The position numbers and the translations under genes are program-made. Below, in pieces: positions 28,503-36,411 of a stretch of DNA of 64,000 nucleotides; the stretch's first letter is position 1, and each line of letters starts with the position of its first letter. Source of the DNA: Treponema sp. Marseille-Q3903 (GTDB taxonomy: Bacteria > Spirochaetota > Spirochaetia > Treponematales > Treponemataceae); contig NZ_JACSEU010000001.1 in NCBI RefSeq assembly GCF_014334335.1, positions 372,001 through 436,000 of the forward strand, written 5' to 3'. The notes under the pieces were generated by a model. The model made no database searches and had not been told where the DNA came from. It saw nothing but the letters and a program-made list of their open reading frames with translations.

Positions 28503-29720
28503 ATGGATAAAGAGGAATTGACAATTAATGTTGACTTGACAGAGACTCATGAAGTAGTTGGAACACAAGGCAAAAGCCTGATGGTTCTATTCAGTGGGTA
28601 TGCAGACTGCGAAAACTTCAAGGGGAAAATTCTTTCAGGAGGGGTAGACACTCAGCTTGTTTCTAAAGATTTTGCGCACACCTTGTCTGCTAGGTACACT
28701 CTCGAAGGAAAAGACTGCGACGGTCAGAACTGTAAAATCTTTATTGAGAATCAGGGGACTGTAGAAAATGATGGAACATTGGTTACAACCCCAAAGATTT
28801 ATACAGACAGTAAACGCCTTGCTTACCTTGAAAAAAGCAGTCTATATGGAACAATAACTCCAAACGGTAAAAGAATTGTAATACATATTTTCAGCCGTGA
28901 GCAGAAAAATTCTGACTTGCTTAAAAACGGAAACAAAACTACAGTGCTGAAAACTCGGAAAATTCTCGATTTTATTACAGAGCAGTCTGAAAAAAAACCG
29001 GCAGGAAGCCGTGCAATTGTCGCCTTGAGCGGAGGAAGCGGTTCCGGGAAGACTACCGTTGCCGAAGAACTCAGGAAAATGCTTTTCGAAAAAAATAAAA
29101 AAGCGCTTGTTGTTCACGGTGATGAATATGCGATAAGAATTCCACTTTATAACGATGCGGAGAGAATCTCTTTGTTCAGAAATGCCGGGCTGAAAGCGCT
29201 GCTTGCGTCTGGGGAATATACGAGCGAACGCGCAGCCAAGATTCAAAAATGGCAGAACGATTTTATAGATGCTTCAGTTGAACTTTGTGAAGAAAATGCA
29301 TGGTATAAACAATACCTCAGCGCCGGCCGTGCAGCACTCGAAAAGTATCTTGGAACTGAAGAAGAATTGGATTTTGAGTCTTTGCAGAAGTTTATCGATG
29401 ATTATAAATCGGGCAAACCAAAATCGTTTATCCGTATTCTTGGTCGAAAAGAAGGCGTCCTCCATTATGAAGAAACTGACCTTGAAGATATCGATGTTGT
29501 AATACTGGAATGGACTCACGGCGGAAATCCTGTCTTAACTGGGATTGATTGGAAAATCTTCCTTGAAGGAACTCCGGAACAGACAGTCACTTACAGATGT
29601 TCAAGAAATAAAGACCCGAATGCCGACAGCGCCTTTGTAGCGATGGTTCTCGACATTGAGCAGGCAAAAATCAAAGAGTACGCAAAAAATGCATCTCTCG
29701 TAGTTCCAAGAATCGAATAG
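28503..29720 (+). CDS. DUF3237-like domain fused to a P-loop kinase-like domain
   Basis: A 405-residue protein of unknown function. Residues about 10-135 resemble DUF3237 (LSARYTLEGKDCDGQNCKIF, then a TTPKIYTDSKRLAYLEKS segment and SLYGTITP). Residues about 165-405 are a uridine/adenylylsulfate-kinase-like P-loop domain with Walker A GGSGSGKTT (177-185), HGDEYAI, and a late segment DVVILEWTHGGNP. The kinase part lacks a recognisable substrate signature. The gene sits two bases after the Nif3-like stop and twelve before the GH13 gene. It may phosphorylate a sugar or sugar-derived compound; I cannot name the substrate. Confidence 0.6.
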   Translation: MDKEELTINVDLTETHEVVGTQGKSLMVLFSGYADCENFKGKILSGGVDTQLVSKDFAHTLSARYTLEGKDCDGQNCKIFIENQGTVENDGTLVTTPKIYTDSKRLAYLEKSSLYGTITPNGKRIVIHIFSREQKNSDLLKNGNKTTVLKTRKILDFITEQSEKKPAGSRAIVALSGGSGSGKTTVAEELRKMLFEKNKKALVVHGDEYAIRIPLYNDAERISLFRNAGLKALLASGEYTSERAAKIQKWQNDFIDASVELCEENAWYKQYLSAGRAALEKYLGTEEELDFESLQKFIDDYKSGKPKSFIRILGRKEGVLHYEETDLEDIDVVILEWTHGGNPVLTGIDWKIFLEGTPEQTVTYRCSRNKDPNADSAFVAMVLDIEQAKIKEYAKNASLVVPRIE

Positions 29721-29732
29721 AAGGGGAATAAA

Positions 29733-31202
29733 ATGAATTTAAGGCCGATGTTCAACGCATATCCCGACAGTTTGGGAAAAAGACTCGACTCTGCTGTAAA
29801 GTTTCTTTCAGCGCCTGAAGTAAAAAATACTTTTGAATCTTTTTATATTTTGCCAAGCATTTTTAATTCAGATTTGGATCGCGGATTTTCTGTAATCGAT
29901 TACGACTTAAACAGAGAACTTGCCGCTCCTGAGGACATAGAAAACATTAAGAAAAATAATGTTTCTTTGATGATGGATTTTGTGTTGAATCATGCTTCTG
30001 TTCAAAGCCCTCAGTTTCAGGACATACTCAACAACGGAAATAAATCAAAATATAAAGATTTTTTTATCGACTGGAACAAATTTTGGGAAGGCTGCGGAGA
30101 GATTGGGCAAGATGGTTACATTATCCCTGAAGATAAGTACATCAAAAATATGTTCTTCCGCAAAAAAGGGCTTCCTGTTCTTGTAGTTGAATGCAAAGAC
30201 GGCACAAAAATTCCTTATTGGAATACTTTTTATCAAGAAAAAACTGAAAACGGCTACCTTGGGCAGATGGATCTCAATTTGAACAGCCCTCTTGTTTCGG
30301 ATTTCTATAGACAGACAATCGAAAAACTTGCATCTTACGGGGCAAAATATATCCGTCTTGACGCATTTGCTTATGCATGCAAAAAAGTCGGGGAGCGAAA
30401 CTTCTTTAATCCTGAAGATACATGGAAACTTCTCGGGGAAATCAATTCAATGTGTCAGAAACGCGGAATTGAAGTTCTTCCTGAAATTCATGCTGAATAC
30501 AGTGAGGGAATATACAAACAGATGGCAGAAAAAGGGTATCTCTTCTATGATTTTTTTATGCCAGGCCTTATTTTATATTCAATTGAAAAACACGATAGCT
30601 CTTTGCTCACAAAATGGGCAAACGAGATAATCGAAAATAATTATAAAACAGTCAGCATGCTAGGCTGCCATGACGGTATCCCTCTGCTCGATTTAAAAGG
30701 ACTTGTCCCTGAAGAAGAAATTCAACAACTCACAGAAACAATCCTCAGCCGCGGCGGAATTATCAAAAATCTTTACGGTCAAAAAAATGTTTATTATCAG
30801 GTGAACTCGACGTATTACAGTGCTCTCGGAGCTGACGACAAGAAGATGCTTTTTGCAAGGGCTCTTCAGATTTTCATGCCGGGGAAACCGCTAGTTTGGT
30901 ATCTTGATTTATTTGCCGGTAAAAACAATCTTGAGCGTGCAGAAAAACTTGGACATAAAGAAATTAACAGGTCAAATCTTTCTATGGAAGAAGTTACAGA
31001 AGACCTTAAAAAGCCTGTTGTCGCAAAACAACTGGAGCTTTTGAAATTGAGAAACAACAATCCTGCATTTGATTTGAATTCAAAAGTTGATGTTCAGGGG
31101 CATGGCAGCAAGCTGACAATTATCTGGAAAGGTAAAAAAAACTCAGTTAAATTTACAGCAGATTTTAATGATTATTCATATTCTTATGAGGAGATGTCAT
31201 AA
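29733..31202 (+). CDS. GH13 subfamily 18-like glycoside phosphorylase (sucrose-phosphorylase type)
   Basis: A 489-residue cytoplasmic enzyme. Conserved GH13 regions: DFVLNH (82-87), YIRLDAFAY with nucleophile Asp210, LPEIH with acid/base Glu251, and CHDGIPLLDLKG with transition-state Asp314. Length and the RLDA-Y / EIHxE / HDGI pattern match sucrose phosphorylase and relatives (sucrose-6'-phosphate, glucosylglycerate or glucosylglycerol phosphorylases). These use phosphate to release glucose-1-phosphate. AAGGGG precedes the ATG. Which acceptor it uses cannot be fixed from sequence. Its place after the kinase and importer suggests phosphorolysis of an imported glucoside. Confidence 0.85.
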   Translation: MNLRPMFNAYPDSLGKRLDSAVKFLSAPEVKNTFESFYILPSIFNSDLDRGFSVIDYDLNRELAAPEDIENIKKNNVSLMMDFVLNHASVQSPQFQDILNNGNKSKYKDFFIDWNKFWEGCGEIGQDGYIIPEDKYIKNMFFRKKGLPVLVVECKDGTKIPYWNTFYQEKTENGYLGQMDLNLNSPLVSDFYRQTIEKLASYGAKYIRLDAFAYACKKVGERNFFNPEDTWKLLGEINSMCQKRGIEVLPEIHAEYSEGIYKQMAEKGYLFYDFFMPGLILYSIEKHDSSLLTKWANEIIENNYKTVSMLGCHDGIPLLDLKGLVPEEEIQQLTETILSRGGIIKNLYGQKNVYYQVNSTYYSALGADDKKMLFARALQIFMPGKPLVWYLDLFAGKNNLERAEKLGHKEINRSNLSMEEVTEDLKKPVVAKQLELLKLRNNNPAFDLNSKVDVQGHGSKLTIIWKGKKNSVKFTADFNDYSYSYEEMS

Positions 31203-31214
31203 AAATCACTTATG

Positions 31215-31232
31215 CCGCTAACGTTAATGCGG
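31215..31232. promoter_or_regulatory. Small inverted repeat before the second hydrolase gene
   Basis: CCGC-TAACGTTAAT-GCGG forms a short hairpin, and its core TAACGTTA is a perfect palindrome resembling LacI-family operators. It could be an mRNA hairpin or an operator. Evidence is weak. Confidence 0.25.
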
Positions 31233-31255
31233 TGTTTCTATAGGAGATAAAACAA

Positions 31256-32092
31256 ATGATTCATGAAAAAATAGAGTTACCTGTTCAGTACAGAGAAAAA
31301 GGAATTAAGAACAACAATTTTATTCCGTATATCAAAACATATATCCTCGACAACTATCAGGAAATAGATATGCAGCGCCGTCGCCCAACAATCGTGATAT
31401 GCCCGGGCGGAGGATACGAAATCGTGAGCGACAGGGAAGCAGAAGCTGTTGCAATTAAAATGAATTCTTATGGTTTCAACGCAGTCATTCTCTGGTACAG
31501 CATTAAACCGATGCAGTTTCCTGCAAGTCTTTTGGATTTGTGTGAAGCAGTTCACTATATCAGAGAACGCGCAAAAGAATGGCATGTAGATGAAAACAAA
31601 GTGATTGTCGGCGGATTTTCTGCCGGCGGCCATCTTGCTGCGAGCCTTGGAGTTTACTGGAACAAATCTCTAATTCAGAAATTTTTGCCATATACAGCAG
31701 ATTCTATAAAGCCGAACGGACTTATGCTTTGCTATCCGGTTATCACTACCGGAAAAAGAGCGCATCAAGGGTCAATCACAAACGTCATCGGGTGCAGCAA
31801 AGATTACACAGAAGCTGATGTAAAACTCGATACCCTTGTTGATAAAACTCTTCCGCCTGTTTATATGTGGCATACGTTTGATGACGACTGTGTCCCTCTT
31901 GAAAATAGCTTGTGTTTTGCCCGCTCATGTTATGAACAAAATGTCCCGGTGGAATATCATGTGTTTAAACACGGAGTTCACGGGCTTTCTCTTGCGACTG
32001 AAGAAACTGCAGGGAATTTCAGAGCCGGAGTTCAAAGCGAATGTTCAGTTTGGCCGGATTTATTCAAAGCTTGGGTTGAAGCTCTGAATTAG
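31256..32092 (+). CDS. Alpha/beta hydrolase, BD-FAE/acetyl-xylan-esterase-like
   Basis: A 278-residue cytoplasmic hydrolase. The oxyanion-hole motif PGGGYEIVSDREAE (50-63) and nucleophile elbow GGFSAGGH with Ser122 are clear; the Asp in WHTFDDDCVP and the His in HGVHGL complete the triad. The family includes carbohydrate deacetylases and feruloyl esterases. It closes the operon after a 53-base gap and has a TAGGAG ribosome binding site. Together with the upstream esterase it suggests that the imported glycan is acylated. Confidence 0.82.
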   Translation: MIHEKIELPVQYREKGIKNNNFIPYIKTYILDNYQEIDMQRRRPTIVICPGGGYEIVSDREAEAVAIKMNSYGFNAVILWYSIKPMQFPASLLDLCEAVHYIRERAKEWHVDENKVIVGGFSAGGHLAASLGVYWNKSLIQKFLPYTADSIKPNGLMLCYPVITTGKRAHQGSITNVIGCSKDYTEADVKLDTLVDKTLPPVYMWHTFDDDCVPLENSLCFARSCYEQNVPVEYHVFKHGVHGLSLATEETAGNFRAGVQSECSVWPDLFKAWVEALN

Positions 32093-32167
32093 CCTTAGGT
32101 CTTTATTCATTTTTAGCCTCAAATATCGCTGAAAAAGTAAAAAAAATCAAAAAAAGCAAAAATAAAT

Positions 32168-32196
32168 TTGACAGACAGAATGTAAGCGCTTACACT
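32168..32196 (+). promoter_or_regulatory. Promoter of the lacI-type regulator/sucrose operon
   Basis: TTGACA (32168-32173), 17-base spacer and TACACT (32191-32196). The -10 box ends six bases before the ATG at 32203, so the transcript would be leaderless. A perfect operator palindrome fills the spacer. Confidence 0.55.
32181..32194. promoter_or_regulatory. LacI-family operator O1
   Basis: TGTAAGCGCTTACA is a perfect 14-base palindrome with the central CG typical of LacI/CcpA-type operators. It lies between the -35 and -10 boxes, where bound repressor would block RNA polymerase. Confidence 0.7.
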
Positions 32197-32202
32197 ATAA
32201 GC

Positions 32203-33213
32203 ATGAAAGCGCTTACATCAATTACAACAATGCAGGAACTGGCAGATGCATCAGGAGTATCCCTTGCAACTGTTTCCAGAGTATTCAGCAATAGCGATAA
32301 GGTTTCGGCTAAAACTAAGGAAAGAGTAATGGAGCTGGTTCGCCAGTCCGGCTTTAGTCCTAACGAAACTGCAAGAACCATGGCAGCAGGAAAATCCCGA
32401 CTTATCGCAGTGATATTGCCGGATATTGAAAACCCTTTCTTTTCGGGGCTTTTGTCGGAAGTGGAAGAAAATTGTGTGAAAAATGGGTATTCCATGATTT
32501 TTTTTAACTCCAACGGAGATAGCAAAAAAGAAAGAGAAATTGTTAGTAAAATGATGGCCCGTCAGGCAGATGGAATGTTGATCTGTATGACAAAAGTAAA
32601 ATCTGAGATGATTCCGGTTTTAAAAACTGCAAAATTCCCTGTAGTTGTTATGGCCAGAAACATTGAAGGTTTGAATTCAGTTGGAATCGATCACCTTGCC
32701 GGTGGTCGTCTTGCAGCTGAATATCTTATTAAAAAACAGTGTAAACGATTCTTCTTCTTCGGTTTACGAGAAGATGAAAAGTTCATTGGTTTTAGAGATG
32801 AACTGCTTGCCAATGGTGTTGAAGAAAAAGACATCCGGGTATTTGGGAACCAAAACTGGTACTTTAATGATTTTGATAAAGCTGCCGGTATAATGGACGA
32901 TTTTGTGCAGAAAAATGTGAAAGATTCAAAAGTAGGACTTTTCTGCGTAAATGACCTTTTTGCAGTTCAGGCAATCAGTGCGGCGCACAGGAACAATGTT
33001 GGTGTTTCCGGGCAGCTTAGTATTGTAGGTTTCGATAACACAATGCTTTGTGGCATGACTTTTCCATTGTTGACTTCTATCGATCAACCTTTGGATTTGA
33101 TTGCAAAAGAAAGTTTTAATTTATTGTGTGCGAAAATGAAAGAGAATGATGAAGGCAATTCGTTCATAGATAATATTTTACTTCAGCCTTCTATCATAAC
33201 ACGGGAATCTTAA
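32203..33213 (+). CDS. LacI/GalR-family transcriptional regulator
   Basis: A 336-residue repressor. The N-terminal helix-turn-helix is TMQELADASGVSLATVSRVF, followed by a periplasmic-binding-protein-like effector domain (PDIENPFFSGLLSEVE; VGIDHLAGGRLAAEYL; SIVGFDNTMLC). An alternative ATG at 32230 would still leave the helix-turn-helix intact. There is no ribosome binding site before either start. It probably represses itself and the sucrose/fructan genes that follow, with a sugar as inducer. Confidence 0.93.
   Translation: MKALTSITTMQELADASGVSLATVSRVFSNSDKVSAKTKERVMELVRQSGFSPNETARTMAAGKSRLIAVILPDIENPFFSGLLSEVEENCVKNGYSMIFFNSNGDSKKEREIVSKMMARQADGMLICMTKVKSEMIPVLKTAKFPVVVMARNIEGLNSVGIDHLAGGRLAAEYLIKKQCKRFFFFGLREDEKFIGFRDELLANGVEEKDIRVFGNQNWYFNDFDKAAGIMDDFVQKNVKDSKVGLFCVNDLFAVQAISAAHRNNVGVSGQLSIVGFDNTMLCGMTFPLLTSIDQPLDLIAKESFNLLCAKMKENDEGNSFIDNILLQPSIITRES
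32204..32217. promoter_or_regulatory. LacI-family operator O2, overlapping the start codon
   Basis: TGAAAGCGCTTACA matches O1 in 13 of 14 bases. Centre-to-centre distance is 23 bases, about two helical turns, so two dimers could bind on the same face. It covers codons 1-5 of the regulator gene. Confidence 0.6.
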
Positions 33214-33258
33214 AAAGATTCAAAATCAGTTTTTGAGAACTAAAAAAGGAGAACTTAA

Positions 33259-34554
33259 ATGAAAAAATTAGGGTTAGTGATTGTATCTGTAGCTCTTGCA
33301 GTTTCAGTATTTACAGGATGTAGCAATAAAAAAGCTTCATCTAATTCAATCAGCATTATGTTCCAGGGTTCGGATTTGGAGCAGTCGGCACTTAAAGGTT
33401 GTGCGGAACGTTTTACGGCAGAAACAGGAATCAACGTAGAGCTTTTGTATACGCCGCACGATTCTTATACATCAAAATTGGCAAGTTTTATCAAAAATAA
33501 AAATGTCCCTGATATTATCAGCATCGACGGTCCCGTTCTCGCAAATTTGGCTTGGTCGGGAGTAATTCAGTGTGTAGAGCCATACATCTCTCAGGACATT
33601 ATCGACGATATGACCCCTTCTAATGTTGAACAGTGTACTTATCCTGTTGATAAAAAGCTTTATGCTATCAGCTATGCTGACTCAACAGTTCTTTTGTACT
33701 GCAACAAAACATATTTGAATAAGATTGGTGCAAGAATTCCAAAAAGCGTAGATGACTCATGGACAGCTGCGGAATTTGATGACATCCTTACAAAACTTGC
33801 AGCTCTTCCTGAAGTAAAATGGCCGTTGGATTTAATGTGGGCTTGGAATATCGCTGGTTCGGAATGGGGTACATACGCATTTTATGAATGTCTTGCATCT
33901 GGTGGTGGAGATATCATAAACCGCAACACTTGGGTCGCAGACGGCACTTTGAACAGCGAGGCATCTGTAAATGTTTTGAAATACTTCCAGAAATGGGGAA
34001 CAAACGGATGGATTGTTCCAAAATCGGCAGGAGAAAACACTCTTTACAACGATAAACGCCAGACAGCAATTGCATGGAACGGAAACTGGAACTATTTGAC
34101 TTGTGAAGCTTCAATGGGTGATGAAGTTGTTGTTGTTCCTCTTCCAAACTTTGGTAAAGGAACTCGCACTCCGAACGCTACATGGATATGGGGAATTTCG
34201 GCAACTTCTAAAAATCCTGACAAAGCCGGCAAATTTTTAAACTACATGATGACAGATACAACTTTCCTCGATATTCAGGAAACAAATGCTTGTTATCCTG
34301 CTTTGAAAAAGTTTGCAGAGCGCTGCGAAGTTTATATGGATCCTGCAAAGATGGGGATCGCTTACGAGCAGTCAAATTATGCAATCAGCCGTCCGAACCA
34401 TCCTGCTTATCCGACAATTACTCTTGCATTCTCTGATGCATTCGAAGCTATTTTGAACGGAGCTGATATAAAAATCGAACTCGACAAGGCAGCTCAAAAA
34501 ATTGATGAAGATATAAAAGACAACAATGGTTATCCTCCGTTTGGAAAAAATTAA
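33259..34554 (+). CDS. Sugar ABC transporter substrate-binding lipoprotein
   Basis: A 431-residue lipoprotein with signal peptide MKKLGLVIVSVALAVSVF and lipobox FTGC. The body is a MalE-like family-1 solute-binding protein (ISIMFQGSDLEQSAL; TAWNGNW region; NATWIWGISATSKNPDKAGK). GGAG sits eight bases upstream of the ATG. It is followed by a terminator-like hairpin, then the two permeases. From the invertase and fructokinase downstream the ligand is probably sucrose or a fructo-oligosaccharide. Confidence 0.93.
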   Translation: MKKLGLVIVSVALAVSVFTGCSNKKASSNSISIMFQGSDLEQSALKGCAERFTAETGINVELLYTPHDSYTSKLASFIKNKNVPDIISIDGPVLANLAWSGVIQCVEPYISQDIIDDMTPSNVEQCTYPVDKKLYAISYADSTVLLYCNKTYLNKIGARIPKSVDDSWTAAEFDDILTKLAALPEVKWPLDLMWAWNIAGSEWGTYAFYECLASGGGDIINRNTWVADGTLNSEASVNVLKYFQKWGTNGWIVPKSAGENTLYNDKRQTAIAWNGNWNYLTCEASMGDEVVVVPLPNFGKGTRTPNATWIWGISATSKNPDKAGKFLNYMMTDTTFLDIQETNACYPALKKFAERCEVYMDPAKMGIAYEQSNYAISRPNHPAYPTITLAFSDAFEAILNGADIKIELDKAAQKIDEDIKDNNGYPPFGKN

Positions 34555-34573
34555 TCGTTAGTCGCAATTGGTG

Positions 34574-34610
34574 GGGCTGTTTAGAATGTATTTAAACAGC
34601 CCATTTTTTT
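34574..34610 (+). terminator. Intra-operon intrinsic terminator/attenuator
   Basis: GGGCTGTTTA (34574-34583) and TAAACAGCCC (34593-34602) form a perfect 10-bp stem with a nine-base loop, followed by ATTTTTTT. It lies between the binding-protein stop and the permease start. Partial readthrough here would give more binding protein than permease. Confidence 0.88.
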
Positions 34611-34630
34611 ACCGGAATCAGAGGTATAAA

Positions 34631-35551
34631 ATGGAAAAGACACCTTTCTCTTTACTCAAAGAAAAAAATATCCGTCAGGAATTGTACATGCTGCTCCCGG
34701 CGTGTGTATTGCTGATTATCTTTATGGCAGTTCCTTTCTTTTCTGCATTTGGGCTTTCTCTTACAAACCAAAAGCTTATTCCAAATCCGACTGTTTCTGC
34801 AAAATTTGTCGGACTTAGAAATTACATTCAGATTTTTAAGGATTTGAGTTTTTGGCAGGCTTTTAAGAATGTAATTCTCTTTACTGTTATGGTTATTCCT
34901 TTGCAGTGCGGATTTGCTCTTTTAATGGCAAATGCGCTGAATAAAGTTCGCTACTTAAAAGGTTTTTTGCGAAGTTTGTTTTTCCTTCCTTATATTACTC
35001 CAATGGTAATAGTTGCTGTAATTTGGAAATCTATCTATCAGTATCCTGATGGAATTGCAAACTTGACTCTTAAGATTTTAAGTTTCGGACAGGCTCATTC
35101 AATTGACTGGCTCGGAAATAAAAACAGCGCTCTGATAGCCATCACAATTCTTTCTGCATGGCAGGCTTTCGGTTTTCAGATGATTATTTATCTTGGCGCA
35201 TTGCAGAGTATCCCGACTTTTCTGTACGAAGCTGCAAACATTGACGGAGCAACTTCACGGCAGGTTTTCTGGAATATAACATGGCCAAGCTTAAAAGAAA
35301 CAAACACGCTTGTTTTAATCATCACAACAATTCAGGCATTAAAGCTGTTTACTCAAGTAAATATCATGACTAAAGGTGGCCCAAACGGTTCTACAAACAC
35401 CCTTGTTCACTATATCTACCAAAGCGGATTTACAGGTCAAAAAATCGGGTATGCGTCTGCGGCATCTGTAATTTTATTCCTTCTTATCCTTTTTATTTTC
35501 CTTATTCAGAATAAACTTCTGCGCGGAAAAGAAGAAGCAGCAAGAGACTAG
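34631..35551 (+). CDS. Sugar ABC transporter permease, MalF-like
   Basis: A 306-residue permease with about six helices and the EAA loop YEAANIDGATSRQVFWNITW. The frame is open from a TTG at 34568, but that would place the terminator hairpin inside the gene. The ATG at 34631 has AGAGG six bases upstream and gives a normal N-terminus. Works with the next permease and the upstream lipoprotein. No ATPase gene is in the operon. Confidence 0.93.
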   Translation: MEKTPFSLLKEKNIRQELYMLLPACVLLIIFMAVPFFSAFGLSLTNQKLIPNPTVSAKFVGLRNYIQIFKDLSFWQAFKNVILFTVMVIPLQCGFALLMANALNKVRYLKGFLRSLFFLPYITPMVIVAVIWKSIYQYPDGIANLTLKILSFGQAHSIDWLGNKNSALIAITILSAWQAFGFQMIIYLGALQSIPTFLYEAANIDGATSRQVFWNITWPSLKETNTLVLIITTIQALKLFTQVNIMTKGGPNGSTNTLVHYIYQSGFTGQKIGYASAASVILFLLILFIFLIQNKLLRGKEEAARD

Positions 35552-35561
35552 GAGGCTTAAA

Positions 35562-36407
35562 ATGGTACGAAGTAAAGAAAAAGAAAAAATCTTTACAGTT
35601 TTCCTTTTTATTTTGGGATTAATAATCATCACTCCAATCTTTCTTATGTTCATCTCATCACTGAAAGACGATCGCTATGAAATTATGAAAGACATGGGAA
35701 GTCTTAAAGCATTTGTTGTGACAAAGCCGACTTTGCATAACTTTCAGGAGATTCTTTTTGAATCTGTTCAGAATTTTGGGCGCGCATTTATCAATTCAAT
35801 GATTGTGCTTGCAGTGACAGTTATCCTCACTTCAATTGTCTGTTCTATGACAGGATATGCTTTGCAGCGCGGAAAACTGAAGATTAAAAAGTACATTTTT
35901 ATCGCTGTGCTTTCACTTTACATCATTCCAATGGAATCAATCATGCTTCCGTTGATGTATCAGGTGTCGACATGGGGAATTACAGATACTTATGCGGTTC
36001 AGATTTTGCCGTTCGCTGCGAGCCCGCTATATATTTATCTTTTCTACAATTACTTTAAGGAAGTTCCCATCTCGCTTTCTGAAAATGCGGAACTTGAAGG
36101 GGCTTCGTTCTGGCAAGTTTACAAAAGTGTCTATCTTCCAATGAATAAAGCGCCTTTTATCACAGTTTGTATCCTTCAGGGAATGGACATGTGGAACCAG
36201 TATTTATGGCCGCTTTTAGTGACAACTGACCAGAGAGTTAGACCGATGTCTGTTGCGATTTCGTCATTTACGGGAACCGGCGGAGATATTTATTGGGATC
36301 AGCTTATGGCAGCTAGCGTCGTGATGCTTTTACCTGTTTTGATTTTATTTATTTGTTTCCAGAGGTACTTCGTTGAATCTGTGATTTCCTCTGCCGTAAA
36401 AGGATAA
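35562..36407 (+). CDS. Sugar ABC transporter permease, MalG-like
   Basis: A 281-residue permease with about six helices and an EAA-like loop (SENAELEGASFWQVYKSVYL). The C-terminus (QRYFVESVISSAVKG) is typical of CUT1 MalG-like subunits. AGGAGG lies seven bases before the ATG. Stop is four bases before the invertase start. Confidence 0.93.
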   Translation: MVRSKEKEKIFTVFLFILGLIIITPIFLMFISSLKDDRYEIMKDMGSLKAFVVTKPTLHNFQEILFESVQNFGRAFINSMIVLAVTVILTSIVCSMTGYALQRGKLKIKKYIFIAVLSLYIIPMESIMLPLMYQVSTWGITDTYAVQILPFAASPLYIYLFYNYFKEVPISLSENAELEGASFWQVYKSVYLPMNKAPFITVCILQGMDMWNQYLWPLLVTTDQRVRPMSVAISSFTGTGGDIYWDQLMAASVVMLLPVLILFICFQRYFVESVISSAVKG

Positions 36408-36411
36408 TCGA

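Noticed and set aside
34568-34630. TTG start extending the MalF-like permease by 21 residues
   Set aside because: The extension overlaps a perfect terminator hairpin; the ATG at 34631 has its own AGAGG site.
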